Shown: positions 60,792 to 64,000 of the stretch, piece after piece | How the letters are laid out: the number at the start of each line of letters is the position of its first letter | How positions within the stretch are numbered: position 1 is the first letter of the stretch | Assembly: GCF_022829345.1 (NCBI RefSeq) | Contig: NZ_JAKSXV010000082.1 | Span: forward strand, 154,187 to 218,186 | Direction of reading: 5' to 3' | Length of the DNA stretch: 64,000 nt | Source of the DNA: Methylobacterium sp. J-090 | Lineage (GTDB): Bacteria > Pseudomonadota > Alphaproteobacteria > Rhizobiales > Beijerinckiaceae | Notes under the pieces: model-generated | Databases searched by the model: none | What the model was told of the DNA's origin: nothing | The model's input: the letters and a program-made list of their open reading frames with translations, nothing else | Made by a program: the position numbers and the translations under genes

Positions 60792-61166
60792 ATGATCCGC
60801 TTCTTCAAGGGTTTGGTCCTTCTCCCCGTGGCGGTCGTCGTCGTCGCCCTGGCGGTGGCGAACCGGGACGCGGTGCGCCTGTCGTTCGATCCGTTCTCGC
60901 CCGACATGCCGGTCTTCAGCGTGACCCTGCCGCTCTACGCGATCCTGTTCATCGCCGTCGGCCTCGGCGTGCTGCTCGGCGGCTGCGGCGCCTGGCTCGG
61001 CCAGTCCGGCACCCGCCGCACCAGCGCTGAGCGCCGCCGCGAGATCCGCCGCCTCGAAGGCGAGACCGCCCGCCTGAAAACCTACGCGCCGCCGCCGGCC
61101 AACGAGGGGCCGAACGGCATCTACCGCAACGCCTCCGACCGCGTCGCCCTGCCGGCCCCGCGCTGA
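60792..61166 (+). CDS. lapA: LapA-domain (DUF1049) membrane protein
   Basis: 124-residue inner-membrane protein. It has two hydrophobic helices (about 3-25 and 45-70), with NRDAVRLSFDPFSPDMP between and GLGVLLGG in the second, then a charged coil. In E. coli LapA (YciS) works with LapB in control of LPS synthesis; here only the small subunit is seen. GGAG 8 nt before ATG 60792. 34 nt after ihfB and 7 nt before trpF. Confidence 0.85.
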   Translation: MIRFFKGLVLLPVAVVVVALAVANRDAVRLSFDPFSPDMPVFSVTLPLYAILFIAVGLGVLLGGCGAWLGQSGTRRTSAERRREIRRLEGETARLKTYAPPPANEGPNGIYRNASDRVALPAPR

Positions 61167-61173
61167 AGTTCCG

Positions 61174-61836
61174 ATGTCCGCCATCGCCATCAAGATCTGC
61201 GGACTGAGCACCGGGCCGACCCTCGCGGCGGCCCTCGACGCCGGGGCCGACCTCGTCGGCTTCGTGCATTTCCCGAAGAGCCCGCGCCACGTCGATCTTC
61301 CCTTGGCCGGACTCCTGTCGGAGCAGGCCCGGGGCAGGGCCCGGCGCGTCGTCCTCCTCGTCGATCCCGACGACGCCCTCCTCGCATCGGCGATCGCAGC
61401 CACCGACCCCGATTGGGTCCAGCTCCACGGGTGCGAGACGCCAGAGCGGGTCGCCGCCATCCGCCGCCTGACCGGGCGCCCGGTGATGAAGGCACTCGGT
61501 ATCGCGACGCGGGCCGACCTCGGGGCGGTCCAGGCCTACGCGCGCGTGGCCGACCGCATCCTCCTCGACGCCAAGGCGCCCCCCGGCGCGGCCCTGCCCG
61601 GCGGCAACGGCCACGCCTTCGACTGGGCGCTTCTCGTCGGCGCAGATCTGCCGGAGGGCACCATGCTGTCGGGTGGCCTTACCCCGGAGACCGTCGGCGA
61701 TGCACTCGCCCGCACGGGCCTACGGGCCGTCGATGTGTCGTCCGGCGTCGAGAGCCGCCCCGGAGAGAAGGATTCCAATCGGATCGCCGCCTTTATCGCC
61801 GCCGCGCGGGCCGGTCGCAGGGTGGCGGCGGCCTGA
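61174..61836 (+). CDS. trpF: Phosphoribosylanthranilate isomerase
   Basis: Amadori isomerase of tryptophan synthesis, 220 residues, TIM barrel. KICGLSTGPTLAAALDAGADLVG has the catalytic Cys, VQLHGCETPERVAAIR follows, then LLDAKAPPG with the catalytic Asp, and LSGGLTPETV and VDVSSGVES bind phosphate. 7 nt after lapA. trpB follows after 198 nt. Confidence 0.95.
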   Translation: MSAIAIKICGLSTGPTLAAALDAGADLVGFVHFPKSPRHVDLPLAGLLSEQARGRARRVVLLVDPDDALLASAIAATDPDWVQLHGCETPERVAAIRRLTGRPVMKALGIATRADLGAVQAYARVADRILLDAKAPPGAALPGGNGHAFDWALLVGADLPEGTMLSGGLTPETVGDALARTGLRAVDVSSGVESRPGEKDSNRIAAFIAAARAGRRVAAA

Positions 61837-62034
61837 CATCCGGCTCCCGAATTGGGGAAATGGCGGGTTGGCCGCATTGTCGCCCCCCGCATGCGGGTCT
61901 AGATCAGGCGCTTGTCTCACAGCAGGCGAACGGCATGGCCGAGACCGCCCCGCAGGGCGGACCGTCCCGTCGCCGCATCTGCCCAAGGCCGCCCACCCCC
62001 AGGCCGCATGCCAGATCATCCAAGGACGCCGCCC

Positions 62035-63276
62035 GTGACCCTCGCTCCCCCTCCGAACTCGTTCCGCAACGGCCCGGACGCGCGCGGTCGCTTCGGCATC
62101 TTCGGCGGACGCTTCGTGGCCGAGACCCTGATGCCGCTGATCCTCGACCTCGAGGCGGCCTACGAGGCGGCCAAGGCCGACCCGGCTTTCCAGGCCGAGA
62201 TGGACAGCCACCTGACCCACTACGTCGGCCGCCCGAGCCCGCTCTACGAGGCCGAACGCCTCACCGAGCACCTGCGCGCCAAGGCCGCCCCCGGCCACGG
62301 CGCCCGGGTGTTCTTCAAGCGCGAGGAACTGAACCACACCGGTTCGCACAAGGTGAACAACGTGCTGGGCCAGATCATGCTGGCCCGCCGCATGGGCAAA
62401 CCGCGCATCATCGCCGAGACGGGCGCGGGCCAGCACGGCGTCGCCACCGCCACTCTGTGCGCCCGGTTCGGCCTCAAGTGCGTGGTCTACATGGGCGCCG
62501 TCGACGTGGCCCGTCAGGCCCCCAACGTCTTCCGCATGAAGATGCTCGGCGCCGAGGTGATCCCGGTCCAGTCCGGCACCAAGACCCTCAAGGACGCCAT
62601 GAACGAGGCCCTGCGCGACTGGGTCACCAACGTCGCCGACACCTTCTACTGCATCGGTACCGTGGCCGGCCCGCACCCCTACCCGGCCATGGTGCGCGAC
62701 TTCCAGTCGATCATCGGCCGCGAGACGAAGCAACAGATGCTGGAGATGGAAGGGCGCCTGCCCGATTCGCTCATCGCCTGCATCGGCGGCGGCTCCAACG
62801 CCATGGGCCTGTTCCACCCGTTCCTCGACGATTCCGCCGTCGAGATCTACGGCGTCGAGGCCGCCGGCCACGGCATCGCCTCGGGTCTGCATGCGGCCTC
62901 CCTGTCGGGTGGCAAGCCCGGCGTGCTGCACGGAAACCGGACCTACCTCCTGCAGGACGGCGACGGCCAGATCGCCGACGCGCACTCGATCTCAGCCGGC
63001 CTCGACTATCCGGGCATCGGCCCCGAGCATGCCTGGCTGCACGAAGCCAAGCGCGTCACCTACCTCTCGGCGACGGATGCGGAGACCCTGGAGGCGTTCA
63101 AGTTGTGCTCGCTGCTGGAGGGCATCATCCCGGCCCTTGAGCCCGCCCACGCCCTCGCCAAGGTGTTCGAGATCGCGCCTCGGAAGCCGGCCGACCATCT
63201 CATGGTGCTCAACCTCTCGGGCCGCGGCGACAAGGACATCCCGCAGGTGGCCGAAATCCTCGGCACGCAACTCTGA
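62035..63276 (+). CDS. trpB: Tryptophan synthase beta chain
   Basis: PLP enzyme joining indole and serine, 413 residues. The Schiff-base Lys is in [13 protein letters not shown] (Lys106). It also has [34 protein letters not shown] and [12 protein letters not shown] 62035 follows AAGGA; an ATG at 62008 is an alternative. trpA, which almost always follows directly in this group, is missing: the next gene is tRNA-Met. Confidence 0.96.
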   Translation: MTLAPPPNSFRNGPDARGRFGIFGGRFVAETLMPLILDLEAAYEAAKADPAFQAEMDSHLTHYVGRPSPLYEAERLTEHLRAKAAPGHGARVFFKREELNHTGSHKVNNVLGQIMLARRMGKPRIIAETGAGQHGVATATLCARFGLKCVVYMGAVDVARQAPNVFRMKMLGAEVIPVQSGTKTLKDAMNEALRDWVTNVADTFYCIGTVAGPHPYPAMVRDFQSIIGRETKQQMLEMEGRLPDSLIACIGGGSNAMGLFHPFLDDSAVEIYGVEAAGHGIASGLHAASLSGGKPGVLHGNRTYLLQDGDGQIADAHSISAGLDYPGIGPEHAWLHEAKRVTYLSATDAETLEAFKLCSLLEGIIPALEPAHALAKVFEIAPRKPADHLMVLNLSGRGDKDIPQVAEILGTQL

Positions 63277-63312
63277 GCGACAGGCTCGGGCGCCGGGGCC
63301 GCCAAAACCCCG

Positions 63313-63341
63313 TTGACACCGCAAGGCGGATTTCCTATTCC
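63313..63341 (+). promoter_or_regulatory. Sigma70-type promoter for tRNA-Met
   Basis: TTGACA at 63313-63318 and TATTCC at 63336-63341 with a 17-nt spacer, 45 nt before the tRNA. Confidence 0.6.
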
Positions 63342-63386
63342 GCCGATCTCGCCGCCGCTCCGGTCCATCCGCAGCGGCGACGATAT

Positions 63387-63463
63387 GGCGGGGTAGCTCA
63401 GTTGGTTAGAGCAGAGGAATCATAATCCTTGTGTCGGGGGTTCAAATCCCTCTCTCGCTACCA
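63387..63463 (+). tRNA. tRNA-Met (CAT)
   Basis: 77-nt cloverleaf with encoded CCA. Acceptor GGCGGGG pairs with TCTCGCT with three G-U pairs; D arm GCTC/GAGC; anticodon loop ATCATAA with CAT; T arm GGGGG/CCCTC around TTCAAAT. This body is typical of elongator tRNA-Met; a lysidine-modified tRNA-Ile2 is less likely. Confidence 0.92.
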
Positions 63464-63483
63464 TTCAATTCAGTGACTTAAAG

Positions 63484-63514
63484 GAAAAGCCCCGGCCAGG
63501 ACGCCGGGGCTTTT
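63484..63514 (+). terminator. Terminator after tRNA-Met
   Basis: AAAAGCCCCGGC and GCCGGGGCTTTT form a 12-bp stem with a 6-nt loop and a T5 tail, 20 nt after the tRNA. Confidence 0.9.
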
Positions 63515-63617
63515 TCGTTCTGGGGCGGATCTGGGGCGGCACCTCGGACCTGCCGCCTCGGGGCGGGATCGGCCGCCGCCCCCGTTCGATAGCTGTGGAC
63601 AGGATCGTCCGATCCGG

Positions 63618-63761
63618 TCAGGCCACCTTGATCGGCCGACCGAGCTCGCTGTCGCAGACGACGCCCTGGGGCGAGAGGAACCGCGAGCCCTGAATGATAA
63701 GGCCCTCGTGCACGATGGGGTCCACCTCCGTGACGTGGCCTGCCCCCGTTCGGTGGCCCAT
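63618..63761 (-). CDS. Short ORF of unknown function next to IS3 element
   Basis: 47-codon frame starting MGHRTGAGHVTEVDPIVHEG and ending ELGRPIKVA. It is on the same strand as, and just downstream of, the transposase. No family recognised. It may be the truncated end of a gene interrupted by the insertion, or chance. Confidence 0.3.
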   Translation of the reverse strand: MGHRTGAGHVTEVDPIVHEGLIIQGSRFLSPQGVVCDSELGRPIKVA

Positions 63762-63769
63762 GTTCGAAG

Positions 63770-64000
63770 TTAGTGCATCGTCGGGCGCGTGACGATGGCA
63801 GGGCGAGCGGACGGCACTGATCCGCTCGTTTCGGTTGGCCAGATGAGGACCTCTGGCGCAGGCGGCTGGTAGCCGAGCGACGAGGGCGGCCGGATGCCGT
63901 TGTAGGGCTTCCGCCATTGCGCGATCAGGACGCTGGCTTCCTTGCGGGGGTAGAACACCTCGCCGTTGCTGAGTTCGTCGCTCAGCTTAGCGTTGAATCG
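63770..64000 (-). mobile_element. IS3-family transposase (OrfB), C-terminal part
   Basis: 77 codons of the catalytic subunit of an IS3-family transposase, entering from beyond the right edge. The visible part carries the conserved end of the DDE integrase domain: RFNAKLSDELSNGEVFYPRK, then LIAQWRKPYNGIRPPSSLGY and QPPAPEV. The Glu of the DDE triad would be in SDELSN. The domain is open to its stop at 63770, so it is not obviously broken here. No terminal inverted repeat could be defined. Confidence 0.85.

Overview
The window is a high-GC alphaproteobacterial chromosome segment, most likely from Methylobacterium or a close relative in the Hyphomicrobiales. Pointers are a mesaconyl-CoA hydratase of the ethylmalonyl-CoA pathway, BluB, a TrcR/DUF1013 cell-cycle regulator, DUF2794, DUF4170 and SDHAF4-like (DUF1674) proteins, and the order rpsA-sppA-ihfB-lapA-trpF-trpB. 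Because of the high GC content many very long antisense reading frames are open. They were left out.

Layout. 1-4.5 kb: the edge of an RND efflux adaptor, a small secreted protein, an L,D-transpeptidase, a TSUP exporter, mesaconyl-CoA hydratase and YggT. 4.6-8 kb: tRNA-Ala(CGC), then a sugar-acid transporter with galactarate dehydratase behind two palindromic candidate operators. 8-17.9 kb: an RsmB-type rRNA methyltransferase, DUF1674, cupin, a second L,D-transpeptidase, BluB, DUF2794, a Bax-inhibitor-1 protein with a candidate ybhL leader and a perfect CtrA-like box, and the conserved YbbA/YbbP-TesA divergent cluster with ThpR. 18-24.5 kb: a carbon-uptake block on the minus strand (DctA with an orphan binding protein, Edd-Eda, SulP). 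24.8-32.3 kb: a GGDEF protein, an ABC exporter, TrmL, a PspA-like protein, a YiaA-like protein, HemF with a coupled SUFU-domain protein, and a RecD2-like helicase.

32.3-40 kb is the most accessory-looking part. It holds an unrecognised, lower-GC, serine-rich gene, then a hybrid histidine kinase coupled to a TadG-like protein, two divergent TadE-like proteins, a repeat-bearing intergenic region and a REC-HD-GYP phosphodiesterase. Together these look like a possible surface-sensing module. 40-45 kb: hslV and hslU separated by a chemoreceptor and a polytopic membrane protein. 45-52 kb: a metallo-hydrolase, a Rieske oxygenase, a 23-codon micro-ORF with an unusually complete Shine-Dalgarno sequence, a coiled-coil protein, PgeF, an outer-membrane barrel and PurD. 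52-63.3 kb: housekeeping genes (XseA, DUF4170, Prs, TrcR, S1, SppA, IHF-beta, LapA, TrpF, TrpB). The window ends with tRNA-Met and a partial IS3-family transposase.

Central metabolism genes fit together. Sugar acids enter through the transporter and GarD, glucose-type sugars through the Entner-Doudoroff enzymes, C4 acids through DctA, and C2 assimilation through the ethylmalonyl-CoA pathway, whose mutase steps need the cobalamin to which BluB contributes. The strongest candidates for something undescribed are the micro-ORF at 47.3 kb and the Tad/kinase/HD-GYP module at 33-40 kb. No CRISPR array, rRNA operon, prophage or origin was seen.
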